A stretch of 64,000 nucleotides of DNA from Saccharum officinarum (taxonomy: Eukaryota > Streptophyta > Magnoliopsida > Poales > Poaceae), in contig CM036223.1 of NCBI GenBank assembly GCA_020631735.1, positions 13,889,356 to 13,953,355 of the forward strand, read 5' to 3'. The notes beneath the pieces are model-generated. The model made no database searches. It saw nothing but the letters and a program-made list of their open reading frames with translations, and was not told where the DNA came from. Positions 1 to 13,500 of the stretch are shown here, piece after piece. The first letter of the stretch is position 1; every line of letters starts with the position of its first letter. The position numbers and the translations under genes were made by a program.

Positions 1-1152
1 CCACTTTCCATTCCAGTCTGGAAATGGGAAGAGATAAGTATGGATTTCATTGTCGGACTTCCTCCTACTGTCAAAAATCATAACTCTATTTGGGTAATTG
101 TTGATCGTTTGACCAAATCAGCTCACTTCATCCCAGTGAGAGTGGACTATCGTCCCACTGACTATGCTGAGTTGTACTTCAATTAGATAGTCCGACTTCA
201 TGGGATACCTCGTACTATCGTTTCTGACCGTGGTCCCCAGTTCACTGCTCGCTTTTGGGAGCATTTGCATCACCTTCTGGGAACCAAGTTAGTGAGAAGC
301 TCTGCTTATCACCCCCAGACATCGGGTCATACAGAACGAGTTAACCAAATCTTGGAAGATCTGTTGCGAGCATGCGTCATTTCATCCAAGGGTTCTTGGG
401 AAAAATGGTTACCTTTAGCCGAATTCTCGTACAATAACAGTTATCAAGAGAGTATTAAGATGGCCCCATTCGAAGCTTTGTACGGTCAGAAGTGTCGAAC
501 TCCACTAAACTGGGTAGAAGCTGGGGAAAGAAGGTATTATGGCATTGATTTTGTCCAGGAAGCCGAGGCACAAGTCCGTACCATCCAGAAACACATGGCT
601 GCAGCACAAGCGAGACAGAAAAGCTATGCGGATCGTCGTAGAAAACCACTCGAATTTGAAGTTGGAGACTTCGTTTATTTGAAAGTTTCTCCAATGAAGA
701 GTGTCCAACGTTTTGGTGTTAAGCGGAAACTTGCACCAAGATACGTGGGTCCTTTCCAGATCATAGGCAAGAGTGGAGCTGTTGCGTACAAAATCCAGTT
801 GCCTCCTGAAATGAGAGCCATATTCAACGTTTTCCATGTATCTCCGCTTAAAAAGTGTCTTCGAGTTCCTGAGGAACAAGTTCCTTTAGGTGATATCAGG
901 TTGGAATCCGACCTAACCTATGAAGAAAAGCCAGTCCGAGTGATCGATACTCAGGAACGAGTAACTAGAAGTAAAGTGGTTAAGTGGTACAAAGTGATGT
1001 GGAGTAATCAGGGAAGTGAGAGTGATGCTACGTGGGAACGGGAGGATTATTTGCGGGATGGTTATAAAGAATTCTATGAAAAATGGTACGCTTTCCAAAT
1101 CTCGGGACGAGATTTTTATAAGGGGGGAGGCTGTAACACTTCAAGTGTTTAG
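1..1152 (+). pseudogene. Ty3/gypsy integrase with C-terminal chromodomain, one nonsense codon
   Basis: Frame 1 is open from base 1 except for a TAG at 184-186. The integrase core shows its first acidic residue in SMDFIVGLP, the second in VSDRGPQF and the catalytic Glu in GHTERVNQ, so the D,D-E triad is present. The GPY/F-like region (APRYVGPFQI) and the phrase FHVSPLKKC are typical of chromovirus integrases. A chromodomain follows around residues 310-355, with VKWYKVMW and ATWEREDYL. The frame ends at 1152, about 20 bases inside the LTR. The TAG falls where related proteins usually carry a residue such as Gln or Lys, so a point mutation is likely. The N-terminal part is outside the window. 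It would insert the cDNA and direct it to chromatin if intact. Confidence 0.88.
1120..1131 (+). other. Polypurine tract before the 3' LTR
   Basis: A run rich in G and A (aaggggggagg) lies directly before the LTR start at 1132. This is the usual place and composition of the plus-strand primer of an LTR retrotransposon. Confidence 0.75.
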
Positions 1153-4100
1153 TCCTTAATTGCATTGCAATTGCATTTGCATAAGCATAAGCATGCATCA
1201 TTCATGTTTGTTATTTTATGTGATGCAACACATGTGATTGTTCTAGGGTTTGTTTGATTTATTTCATGAAGTATTTGATAGTTGGTGTAACAAAAAGGTA
1301 AGGTAGCCAATCATGACCTACAACACCTTAGTTATACTTAGGGTAACATTTGGAACAAGGTTCATGTTGACCAAAATTACAAATTTGCCCTCCAAGAGAA
1401 GTTTGACCACCATTTGACCCTAGAAGGCTCTAGTTTGACCAATTAAAAAGTCTAATTTAGAGACCTTGCATGGAAGAGCACCCTTAAGCAAAGTTGTAAA
1501 GAAATTCATGGGGAACAAAAGTCTCAATATGACCATCTCATGAAATTGACCCTAACATGCTCAAAAGTGGTCCACAAGTCAGTTAGAGAGGTAGCTCCAA
1601 GACTTAGAATTTTTCTAAGTCTGGAATCTGACCCTACAGTTTTACTGATGCCTACTTTAGGAGCTTTTAGTTTGCAAACCAGGCCGAACCAGCTCCCACT
1701 CATATTGACAAACTTGTAGCCCTCATGTAGCTCTACAACATTGCCAATATCACCATCACCTAGTTCTAAATGGTTTAGGAGATTTGGTGCCTAGAAAATC
1801 GGGTTTCAGTCGGCATAGTGACTGAAACTAAGTTTCAGTTTTCGGGTGACCCACTTTGGAGCTCTGTAGTTTCAAATCTAGGCCGAACCAGTCTAAGCTC
1901 CAATTGACAATTTTGTTGCCCTCACATAGCTCTACCAAATTGCTGTTAACACTTAGCACTAATTCCGGCTAGATTTGGAACGGGGATCGGTGGAACTTTG
2001 GCCGTCAGTCGGGCAATGGACGCCGAAGTCGTCGGGTTCAAGGTTCAGACAACGACCGTGTCATGGCGCTCGGGCAGAACAGCTTGGCCGCGTGGCGTCC
2101 GAGCTCTGCCGTCGCCTCCACGTCGCGAGCCCAGGCGCGGAGATGAAGACCGAGCCGACACCTCAACCCCCACCACTCGCGCTCGCCATTCCCTCCCTCT
2201 CTGCTTCCTTCTCCGCGCGGGGGCGGTGATCAGAGGAGTGAAACCGCGACGGTGTCGAGCCATTCTCCCAGACCTCGCCACTCCCTCCGCCTCACCACCC
2301 TCCATCCCCTTGACCCACCGAAGCCCGCGATTTGACTCAAGGTGAGCCGCATTGCTTTCTTCCCCGTCTCCGAGAGGTCGCCGGAGCCCGCCATGGGACC
2401 TCACCGTGGTCGGGGTGCTTCGGGTCTCTCTCCATCCTCCCTTCCTATCAAAATGGATCCGCCTAGCTTCGGTGAAGCTCGTACCGAGCCTAGACCGCAC
2501 CGTACATCCTCACCGGCGACGGTGCGCCGCCACCGGACATCACCGGCCGCCGCTCGCGGTGACAAGCCCCTTCCACCCCATCCCCATCCATTCCACGAGC
2601 ACCAATCGACGCACCGGGTGACGGAGAACACGAGGCGGTGTTCGATTGGCCGAGCGAGCTCTTCTCCAGCGAGCTCGAGCTCGTCGGAGCTCGCGGGCCT
2701 CCGCCTCCCCTGTCTCCGGTCACTGACCGCAGGGGCCCGCCCGTCAGTATCGCGCGCGGGCGGGGGCGCTGAGCGGGCGCGCGCGCGCGAGTGTGTGGGC
2801 CGAGTTTTCCGGGCCGGCCCAGTTCATCCGAAATGAAATTCATTTTTATTATTTTGTCACTGATTTTTGTACAAGTTGGAAAAATATAGATCTAGGGTTT
2901 TACTTGCTCAAAAATCATGAGATAAATTTTGTTAGGATCTACATGATGTGTAGTATTTTAGAAAAATATAAATCTGAAATGTGATGTTTAATTTCTAGGA
3001 AAATTTAATAGATCCTTTAAATGTGTTTTGGAATGCATGCAAATTTGTTAAATTTATAACTTGAGCTGTAGTGTTCCATAAATCATGAAATTTGGTGGGT
3101 AGGTTACTCTATGCTAGCCCTAGCTCTGGTAAAAATTTGGGCATCAGTGCTTAAGTAATTTCCAAGTTATAATGCTATCTTGTTATTCTAGGAAATACTT
3201 AAATGAATTTTTGTAAATTTTCTACATGTGCAATGTTCATATAAATTTTTGGAGAATGTCTTGGTACCCTAGAGTGTCCAAGAAAATTAAGAAATCTGTT
3301 GTTTGACACTTTTTACTATGCTTTGTTATTTATACAAAAATCAGCCTTTTGGGCTTGTGAATTTTGTTCAGAGAGTTTCTGTGAATAAATTGAGTTCAAA
3401 TTTTTACAGTAGTCTCTTTTTGGGTCAGAGAGTCCCCTGTAATTTTTGTGGAATTTTAGGAGCAGTTTACATATATGTTTGAAATTCCACTTAATTACTT
3501 AAGTAAATTAAGAAATGAGTTTAAATAAATATTCTAGGTGGGCACACCTTACTTTCCGGTGTTTTTGTGACATTTGTGAACTTGTAGTAGTATTAGTTTG
3601 GTCTTAGAGAATGTTTGTCACATCAATAAATATTTAACCTTTACAATTTTAGGTTTTCTGGACAGCTGATAGTATTTTTAGTTTTGACCTTGGATAAAGG
3701 TGGTTGCTGAAAAACTTGTAAATACCAAAGTTATAGTAAAACTTGTAAATGAGCTTGTGTCAAAATTTGGGAGCATTTGGCTTAGTAGTTTGAGAGTTAC
3801 TGTTGTTTAAAGTGGCAGTTCAAAATCTGCTACTCTCTGTTTTGAGAGGACAGATTCTGGAACTTGTGAAGTTTAACATGGAAAACTTAGGAGTTTGGAG
3901 TTGAGGTCTGAAAATGAATTGTAGTGCATTTCTTAGGCTTTCCAGATTGTCTTAGATCATATCTTTTGGAATTGTAAATCTCCAGTTGTGATAAAAACAA
4001 GTGGCTGCTGTCCAGAATGCTTACTGTGGTGTTTTGCTGATTGATATGGTGAGATATCCTAAGACATGCTACTTTTGTAATTGTTAGGTGTTACGGCCTT

Positions 4101-5945
4101 AACTGAGGATGAGCAGCTTTATCTTAGGTTAAGTAGATTAGGTGAGTACTTCTCTACCGGAGAAGAGATTTGCACGTACTAATAAAATAACTTGAATAGA
4201 GTATTTTATTTCTGAAATGCATTTCATTCCGAGCATGTTGCACCCATTTATGCATCCATTATATTTATTGTGCATTCATGCAATAGGTGTACCGGAAGGG
4301 GTAACTCTCCTCGAATTCGAGCCGGTGATTCCGGAGGAGGACCAGGAGCAGCAGGAGCCCGAGGATCCAGCAGGCGAAGGAGTGCCCGCAGACGACCTTC
4401 CTGAGTGTCCAGACCACCGGCCCTCGACCTTTCTGAAAGGCAAGCCCCGGTGCATGCTGAACCTACTGATTTATAAATTAATCTTGAGTACTTTTAATTG
4501 TTTACTGCATTAAGTTGTAGGAGTTATATGAAAACACTTGTTGCATTATACCTGTCCTTGTCCAGATATCGTACTTAATCCTATATTAGGTTTAGGCACG
4601 TGTCAATGCTTAGCCCTGCTTAGTACGATAGAAGTCGGGTGATTTCCGGTCATCCGCGAGATGTAGGAAGGAGTCACGAGTGGCTTTATGGCTATCGTGG
4701 ATGGAACCATGCTTAAAAATGAAATTGAGACCGGGCGGGAGTTCGATAGTACAGCCGCAAGACACTTCACGTCTTGGGTGTGGAGCTATGCCCGTCTGAG
4801 TCGTTTAAGGACCGATTCGCTGTACGTCCTTGAGTCATGTTGAACGCAGTCTAACACTTAGTTGGCCGGATAAGTCGTTCCGACCGCGAAGCCGAGTAAT
4901 GTGGTTCAGGCCGGGAATCGAATGGTAGGTTGCATCTTGGAGGAGAGAAAGGATGTGCTTGGGGACATTGGCGTGAGACCAAGGGGGGTTAGAGTCCCTA
5001 TCACCTGGCAGAGTGTCGCCCTTGGGGTCGCGACATCATTCGGACCCGCGATTCCTGAATCATATGAAAAGGTGGCTTGTGCGACCCTGGCAGGGGCCTG
5101 CGCGGTGAGTGTTAGAAATACCCCTCCAGCTGGATAGGAATTCGATTCGAATCGCCGTCGCTCCCGGTTAGTGAGCACTTGACTTGAGCAGCGGCAACGT
5201 AGAACTCATTAAATGAACTGGTGGTTAAGGGAATGATACAATATTGCCATAATGATATACCTGCTATGGATATAATAATCATGTTGTTTGATTATAATCA
5301 AGTGTATGTTTAGTACAGGTGCTAAGATAGATGATAGGTAAATGCTAAAAATAACTGCTAGTACAGGTTATAAAAGTTTCAATTACTTATGCCTTTATGC
5401 AAAATGTTATGTCAGCTAGCCCCTTGTGTAAGCCTTGCATAATCCTTGGTGTCATCTTATTTCTGGTTTTCGACGGGTAAGTCTAGTTGAGTACATTCCA
5501 GTACTCAGGGTTTATTCCCTCCTGTTGCAGATGACATGCTTTTATCAGGGATTCTGCAAGACGTGTCTCCACCCTGCGGGTGATGATGACTAGATCACAA
5601 GGGCGTGATCGTCTTTATGTACTTTCCTCATGCTTTTGCGGGTTGTCGATCATCCAGACTGGCAGTATTTAATTAACTAGTGTGTGTGTTATGCTTCCGC
5701 TACTTTCAAACTTGGTTCGTAATATTTGCTACTCCGTGGTGTAAACTTATTTTAGAACTACTTGTGAAAATGTAACGTACGATGTGTATGTTGAATGATG
5801 CGATCCTGGTTGTAAGCAGTTTGGTTTGAAATCCTTCGTGATTTCGATTGACTACCGGGATTATATGGGCTCAAGTTTGAAAATTTGAGCGCTTCGGTGC
5901 TTGTTTTCGTACTTGTGCTCTTATAATTTGGTCGGTTCTGTTACA
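1132..5945 (+). repeat. 3' LTR of the chromovirus, 4.8 kb
   Basis: The LTR starts TGTAACACTTC right after the polypurine tract and ends TGTTACA, giving short inverted ends. Its length of 4,814 bp is large even for grass gypsy elements. It has an AT-rich body, a GC-rich block at about 1975-2845, a small ORF with an apparent intron at 4088-4513, and a leader-like region near 5480-5640 with a plausible intron (gtaagtctag to ttgcag, about 5480-5530). The reverse-strand copy at 10821-15823 follows it almost throughout but differs in length in the GC-rich block. Many short frames in the GC-rich block have no recognisable protein signature. Confidence 0.88.
4088..4513 (+). CDS. Small split ORF inside the LTR (unknown product)
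   Basis: I do not recognise this protein. Two exon-like pieces (4088-4141 and 4287-4513) join in frame across a segment with GT at 4142-4143 and AG at 4285-4286. The joined frame reads [15 protein letters not shown], then an acidic stretch ([18 protein letters not shown]) and a basic end ([12 protein letters not shown]), and stops at 4511-4513. An AG lies directly before 4088, so an upstream exon may exist. The reverse LTR copy keeps the same arrangement and the same number of codons in the acidic part despite several amino acid changes. It may be LTR-encoded, a captured gene piece or a leader without product. Confidence 0.35.
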
Positions 5946-6471
5946 ATGAGGAACCCAAATAAAGTATTTGGAGCTCATGATAAGATATTTTAGAGCATCT
6001 AAAAATTAGATAACGCTCGCAGAAAAGCGTGAACTAGCTCCAGAAAAAGCCAGAACAATTCCCAAAGAGTTCACTGAGATTGATTGACACATGAGGAACT
6101 GAAAGGAATAATTTATGTTATAAATAAAAGATTTTAGGAAACTCTCAATGAGAACTTAAGATGGGAAACAAGGAATATTGATTGCGGAAAAAGATAAAGA
6201 CGTGTTGGAGAAGAAAGATCGATCCACTAAACGCATTTTGAAAGACTTTGTTCGCTCTTAACACACAAGAGTTAACGAGCAAACATCACATCAAACAATA
6301 GCCCGTCAAATTAGTTTAGAAAAAATTAAAGATTCTTATTTTTTTATTTTTTTATAACTAATTGATGCTATCATAAACTAAACTTAGAAAATTTTATCTG
6401 AATATTAAAACATTTATTTTATTTAGTGTTTCCTATGCACAATCTAAAATTAGAAATTTTTGGGTGTGACA
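5946..6471 (-). repeat. Probable fragment of another gypsy LTR
   Basis: Read on the minus strand, this AT-rich stretch starts TGTCACACCCAAAAATTTC near 6471, which resembles the start of the gypsy LTR at 56166 (TGTAACACCCTAAATTTT). It runs up to the boundary of the long LTR at 5945, as if that element had inserted into an older LTR. No coding signal is visible. The far end is not defined. Confidence 0.4.
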
Positions 6472-7505
6472 CCCCCGTCGTACACTAATTTGGATTACCC
6501 CTTTAAACACGCTAATACACAATGACAAAAATGGTGCATCGATTGTAAGATTCCTGCAACAAAATGGTTTTCTTTACAAGAAACATGACTTGCCTTTCTC
6601 TATTCTGTTTTGTTTTACAAAAAAAAAGACGTACAAACTTCTAGAAAAGAAATTAAACACAGAACCTAAGAAATATTTGCACATGCATTTGAGTTCACCT
6701 TGATTTGAATTGCAACACCCAACAGAAGTTGGTCGTCCAATTAAGCAGATACACAAATGTACAGTTACCTAACTTCTGATAAGATCCATGCTATCCAAAA
6801 CACAAAATAACTGAGAAAAGAAAATTCCCAATTGATCAGTTCTGCATGTCAAGTCTATTGTTGTCTGACATTAAACCATGTCATGGCTCAGGCCCTAAGC
6901 AAAGAGATTGTCTTCCTCAGAACCAGTAAGATCTGCTTAAAAGCAATAGAACACATAGTTGGATGACACATGGCTCCTCTCCTGTCCGGCGTCCCTGCGA
7001 ACAAGCTATCTCCTGATCATCAAGGATACAACATGTTTCAGATAGCAGTGTTCACTGTTCACCCATTATCATCATGGCAAATTGGCAATCAACTAGGCAT
7101 GTGTCTGGTGATGTAGGCTCCTTGGCAACTCTGGTTCACCTGAAGTTGCAGTTCACATATATACCAAAACCTGACACCTTTGATGCTCAAGGTCACAGAA
7201 GCCTAATTAAGTCCAGACAAGATTCCTCACAAAATGTTGAATCCTATCAAAATTCTTCAGACAGAATGTCTGATGTCTCAGGCCTCAGTATACTCACAAA
7301 CATATCTTTTCACAGAATTCACAACCTAATCTTCACAGAAGGCAAGGTGCACAGTACCGATCAAGATTCACCAGACACGAAGTCTCTCATGGCATAGGAG
7401 TAGGCGCAACCTAATCTTCAGGAAAGCATATTTTGAGAATTCACAATCGCAGAGTTTCAATTCATGGTGATGTATTTCCCCTTGGTGAACAGCCAATGTC
7501 TGTAA
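6472..7505 (-). other. Downstream region of the RS2Z-like gene, probable 3' UTR
   Basis: This stretch follows the stop codon of the minus-strand splicing-factor gene. It has no coding frame that I trust. The part next to the stop is probably 3' untranslated region, but I cannot place the polyadenylation site. The left part near 6500-6800 is AT-rich intergenic DNA. Confidence 0.4.
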
Positions 7506-10500
7506 TCATCGCTGATAATTGGGGCCAGGATTCCGGTTGTCACCTCTCCTGGGGACTGCATCACGGAATAAACCACTGCGTTTAGCTGGCTCCCTTGGTG
7601 GTGGGGGACTGCTCCTGCTCCTGGGGTTGTGGCTGTAACAGGGGCTTCTTGATGGCAATTCTTCACCACCAGTATATCGGTTACCCCTTCTTGGAGATGG
7701 TGGCTGACTGCTAATGAGATACCACACAGTTAATAATGATTAACTGTTACAAAAGCAAATGATAACAAAAAGGAATGGAAAACACAACTTTCTCATGCTA
7801 TGCATTATATAAAATATAATCCAGCAGTTTAACTGCAAGCAAGGTTTTACTTGAAAATTGTGGGGTTTTACTTGAAAATTGTGGGTTTTTACTTGAAAAC
7901 TTGTGTCTAGAGTTTAGACCTAATGCAGCAGTCTTGAACAGGTCACTTCCATAACCAATTTATTTAGATATCAGTCAAGAGATCAATCACCACTTAGAAT
8001 ATTGAGATTTGAGAAAATTAGTCAGTCTACCACATCGACATATAGAGGACAAGTGGAGCACAAGGATTGCAATTCCCTCTTTCTACGCCTCGTAGTAACA
8101 TTATATTACAGCACTTCACTTTTCTCCTCAACAAGCCAAGCAGCTAATCAGGGCACAAGAATATACTTAAAAGTTCAAACAAGGTTCAGCAGAAGACCTA
8201 TAACTCCTACTGCGACTCCTGTATCTCCAGCTTTGGCCCATTCCATGAACAGGAGACTTGGACCTCGAATGGCTTCTCCTTTGCCTGTATCTGTGAAAAT
8301 TACAGATCAAATGTGTGCAAACAAAAAAAGAAGCAGAAGGGCACACACAACCTAGCTAGAGAATGCGAGCAAATACCTGATACCCTTAGGACTGTTCCGG
8401 CAGTTTCTTTTGAGATGGCCCTTTTCTCCACACCGGTAGCACCTATCTTTCCAGTCACCAGCTTTGCAATCACCAGAAAAGTGCCCTTCTGCCCCACAGT
8501 TATAGCAGAGGATTTGAGCAGAATCTACTGGACCACGTGGAACCTAGGGAAATCAACACAAACATGTCAAATAAAATAGGGATCTGATCAGCAAAGGGCA
8601 CAAAACATATGAAAGAACAGATCAACAAAAGGTTGACCAAAACACACAACAAAGGAAGTGCACAGAATTTAAATGTCACATGTAGTAAGGAACAGTTGCA
8701 GCAAAAGCTTACCCCTGTTGCAAACTTAACACCGATGCGGTTCCCATTAAATTCTTGTCCGTTAAGTTCACACCTTGCATCATCTGCATCCTGGGGATCA
8801 CAAAACTCCTGCAGCATGATCCAGCAAACCAAAAACACAGGGGCAGTCTTAAATGTGAAGAACTTCATGAAGTACCAATTATTAACTCGAAATCATAATG
8901 AGAAGTTCTACTTACAACAAAACCATAGTTCTCCTTAAGATTCGCTTTGTGCACTCTGGGGAATGATTGGAAGAAACAGTTACTCCATGAGACTCGAGAA
9001 ATGAAAATGTATCTCCAGCCAGTAGCCAAATTGAACACCACTTTACCATAAATGTTATTTGGACAAAGAAACATTAGGCAACAGCTTTTTTAAAAGAATT
9101 GCTAAAATCTACTTAAAACTTTGGCTCACTTATTTGCAAACCTTTAGAAAACCAATTACAGTCAATAGGAAAAATAAATTCCTGAAAAGAAGTTAAACCA
9201 ACCAGCCCGATTTCGTTTCAGGAGCAACTCCCAACAGAAATACAAAAGGCTAAGCTCAGAACTAATTTGCTCACCTCCCATATTTGCTGAATATGTCCTT
9301 AATATCATGTTCCTGGGTACGTGGAGAAATGTTGCTCACGAACAACTTGGAGTTACCATCTTGTCGATCATTTTGATCATCATGAATATAGCGCGTGTCA
9401 TATCGAGTCATTTTGTCCTTCAAGACAAAAAGAGTCAGGTTACAAAACCTACACTGATAAATTTTGTGACAGACATGCAAATAAACTTGCACGGGCCTGA
9501 TACAGAATACCTAAATTAATTGGGCAACCTTTACCTAATCATGTCACTCCTATCGAACTCAAGATTAATTTAGGATATTCCATAACCAATAAAATATAAA
9601 AGTTGAATTTTTGGTTTGTTTTCCCTGATAAAATTTAGTAAATTCAATAAGATGTGAGCTCATATTTCAGTTGCAGGAATATGGTAAGATAGAATTTCAC
9701 TATCTCCCAAGTAATTTCATAACTACATCTGGTCAATGTCACATGCAGTAAAAGAACAGTGATAAAGAGTGACAGATTACCTCTCTTGCAAATTGAACAG
9801 TGATGTGGCTCCCACAAATTTCATGGCCATCTAGGCCATTTCTTGCAGCATCTGCATCCTTGGGATCATAAAACACCTGCAATATAATCCAATGGACGAA
9901 AACACAATTGTGGTCTTAAATAGGAACAGTATAGTGAAGTACCTGTTACTAATTAGAAAGATTAAAGGTACATCTTGCAAATCAAAGAAGTGAAGATTTC
10001 CACTTACAACAAAGCCATAGTTCCTCCCCTGCATATACACCGTCAGCAATCTGTGTAAGTGGTTGACAGAAACGGCAATGACATTAAAACCGAAGTGATG
10101 AAAATGTATCAACGGACAGTAGTTAAACTAAACATTACTTTGCCATAAGTGTTATTTTTATAAAAGAATAGTTGAGAACTTTTTCAAAAGAATGACCAAA
10201 ATCTGCTCAAAATCTAGGAGTAACAGAGACCAACTCCACCAATGCCACACTCCAACCATGAACACCAATATAAAGTGACAATCTCAACACCTTCAACAAG
10301 CTTACCCAGTTAAAGAGAACAAGGAACTTCGTCATGTGATGGAAAACTGGCGACACAAAAGGGGAAACAAAAGACCAAGCATAAGCTCAACCTACTCGAT
10401 CGTACAGCATAGAAAGCAGCAGCATTAGATAAGAAATGCAACTACGTTAAAAAACAAAAGAAATGCAACATCTATGTAGAAAGTTTTGAAATCAGCAGAA

Positions 10501-13500
10501 CCATCAGGAAGAGAAACCTTGAATAGGTCACCACTTATTAGAAGAGAGTAACAAAGAAGAATCAAATCTGGATATACACTTTACATGATAATTTGCGTTC
10601 ATGTCACAATCGAAACCTGTTTGCTGGGAACATAATGAGCAGTGGCCCACAGTTGAACATAATGAGCAGTGGCCCACAGTCTCTTGAATCTGACAGCTTA
10701 AGTCAATAAACTGAAAATAACTTCTGTTAAGAAGAACTTGTTCAGAAGACCAGAAAAATGTGTATGTGTATGCGGATTTCGTAGGGTTATTTTTTCTCGA
10801 ATATATTTTGTAAGGGTTCTTGTAACAGAACCGACCAAATTATAAGAGCACAAGTTCGAAAACAAGCACCGAAGCGCTCAAATTTCCAAACTTGAGCCCA
10901 TATAATCCCGGTAGTCAATCGAAATCACGAAGGATTTCAAACCAAACTGCTTACAACCAGGATCGCATCATTCAACATACAACATCATACGTTACATTTC
11001 ACAAGTAGTGCTGAAATAAGTTTACATAAACGGAGTAGCAATTATTACAAACCAAGTTTGAAAGTAGCGGAAGCATAACACACACTAGTTAATTAAATAC
11101 TGCCAGTCTGGATGATCGACAACCCGCAAAAGCATGAGGAAAGTACATAAAGACGATCATGCCCTTGTGATCTAGTCATCATCACCCGCAGGGTGGAGAC
11201 ACGTCTTGCAGAATCCCTGATAAAGCATGTCATCTGCAACAGGAGGGAATAAACCCTGAGTACTGGAATGTACTCAGCTAGACTTACCCGTCGAAAACCA
11301 GAAATAAGATGACACCAAGGATTATGCAAGGCTTACACAAGAGGCTAGCTGACATAACATTTTGCATAAAGGCATAAGTAATTGAAACTCTTATAACCTG
11401 TACTAGCAGTTATTTTTAGCATTTACCTGTCATCTATCTTAGCACCTGTACTAAACATACACTTGATTATAATCAAACAACATGATTATTATATCCATAG
11501 CAGGTATATCATTATGGCAACATTGTATCATTCCCTTAACCACCAGTTCATTTAATGAGTTCTACGTTGCCGCTGCTCAAGTCAAGTGCTCACTAACCGG
11601 GAGCGACGGCGATTTGAATCGAATTCCTATCCAGCTGGAGGGGTATTTCTAACACTCACCGAGTCACGCCTGGCGAAGGCTGCTCAGGTCATCTTTTGTA
11701 CAGTTCAGGAATCGCGGGCCCGAATAATGTCGCGTCCCCAAGGGCGACACTCTGCCAGGTGATAGGGACTCTAACCCCCCTTGGTCTCACGCCAATGTCC
11801 CCAAGCACATCCTTTCTCTCCTCCAAGATGCAACCTACCATTCGATTCCCGGCCTGAACCATACTACTCGACTTCGCGGTCGGAACGACTTATCCGGCCA
11901 ACTAAGTGTTAGACTGCGTTCAACATGACTCAAGGACGTACAGCGAATCGGTCCTTAAACGACTCAGACGGGCATAGCTCCACACCCAAGACGTGAAGTG
12001 TCTTGCGGCTGTACTATCGAACTCCCGCCCGGTCTCAATTTCATTTTTAAGCATGGTTCCATCCACGATAGCCATAAAGCCACTCGTGACTCCTTCCTAC
12101 ATCTCGCGGATGACCGGAAATCACCCGACTTCTACCGTACTAAGCAGGGCTAAGCATTGACACGTGCCTACACCTAATATAGGATTCAGTACGATATCTG
12201 GACAAGGACAGGTATAATGCAACAAGTGTTTTCATATAACTCCTACAACTTAATGCAGTAAACAATTAACAGTACTCAAGATTAATTTATAAAACAGTAG
12301 GTTCAGCATGCACCGGGGCTTGCCTTTCAGAAAAGTTGAAGGCCGGTGGTCAGGGCACTCCGGCAAGTCTTCAACGGCGTCTCCTTCGCCTGCTGGATCA
12401 TCGGGCTCCTGCTGCTCCTGGTTCTCCTCCGGAATCACAGGCTCGAATTCGAGGAGTGTCACCCCCTCCGGTGCACCTATTGCATGAATGCACAATAAAT
12501 ATAATGGATGCATAAATGAGTGCAACATGCTCGGAATGAAATGCATTTCAGAATAAAATACTCTATTCAAGTTATTTTATTAGTATGTGCAAATCTCTTC
12601 TCCAGTAGAGAAGTACTCACCTAATCTACTTAACCTAAGATAAAGCTGTTCATCCTCAGTTAAGGCCCTAACACCTAACAATTACAAAAGTAGCATGTCT
12701 TAGGATAATACACCATATCAATCAGCAAAACACCACAGTAAGCATTCTGGACAGCAGCTACTTGTTTTTATCACAACTGAAGATTTACAATTCCAAAAGA
12801 TATGATCTAAGACAATCTGGAAAGCCTAAGAAATGCACTACAATTCATTTTCAGACCTCAACTCCAAACTCCTAAGTTTTCCATGTTAAACTTCACAAGT
12901 TCCAGAATCTGTCCTCTCAAAACAGAGAGTAGCAGATTTTTAACTGCCACTTCAAACAACAGTAACTCTCAAACTACTAATCTAAATGCTTCCAAATTTT
13001 GACACAAGCTAGTTCATCAAGTTTATTCCAACTTTGGTATTTACAAGTTTTCTAGCAACCAATTTTATCAAAGCCAAATTCAGAATTACTACTAGTTGTC
13101 CAGAAAACCTAAAATTACAAAGGTTAAACATTTATTGATGTGGCAAACATTCTCTAAGACCAAACTAATACTACTGCAAGTTCACCAATGTCACAAAAAC
13201 ACCAGAAAGTGAGGTGTGCCCACCTAGAATATTTATTTAAACCCATTTCTTATTTTACTTAATTAATTAGGTGGAATTTTAAACATATATGTAAACTACT
13301 CCAAAAATTCTACAAAATTTACAGGGGACTCTCTGACCCACAAAGAGACTACTGTAAAATTTTGAACTCAATTTATTCACAGAAACTCCCTACACAAAAT
13401 TCACAAGCTAATAAGGCTGATTTTTACATAAATAGAAAACCCTATTGAAAAGTGTCAAACAACAGATTTCATATTTTTCTTAGACACTTTAAGGTACCAA

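Larger units (their letters stand above)
1..5945 (+). mobile_element. Ty3/gypsy chromovirus, 3' part (integrase end plus 3' LTR)
   Basis: This is the right-hand part of an LTR retrotransposon whose left part lies outside the window. Pol coding (integrase and chromodomain) is followed by a purine-rich tract and then an LTR that starts TGTAACAC and ends TGTTACA. The order integrase then chromodomain places it in the Ty3/gypsy chromoviruses, and the integrase style and very long LTR suggest the Tekay/Del branch of grasses (inference). The five bases after the LTR are atgag, the expected target duplication, but the left copy cannot be seen. The same LTR family recurs at 10821-15823 on the other strand. 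Confidence 0.9.

Noticed and set aside
1975..2843. Several overlapping Arg/Pro/Ser-rich open frames in the GC-rich block of the LTR
   Set aside because: They are open in many frames on both strands at once, which is an effect of GC content. They are not kept in the other LTR copy.
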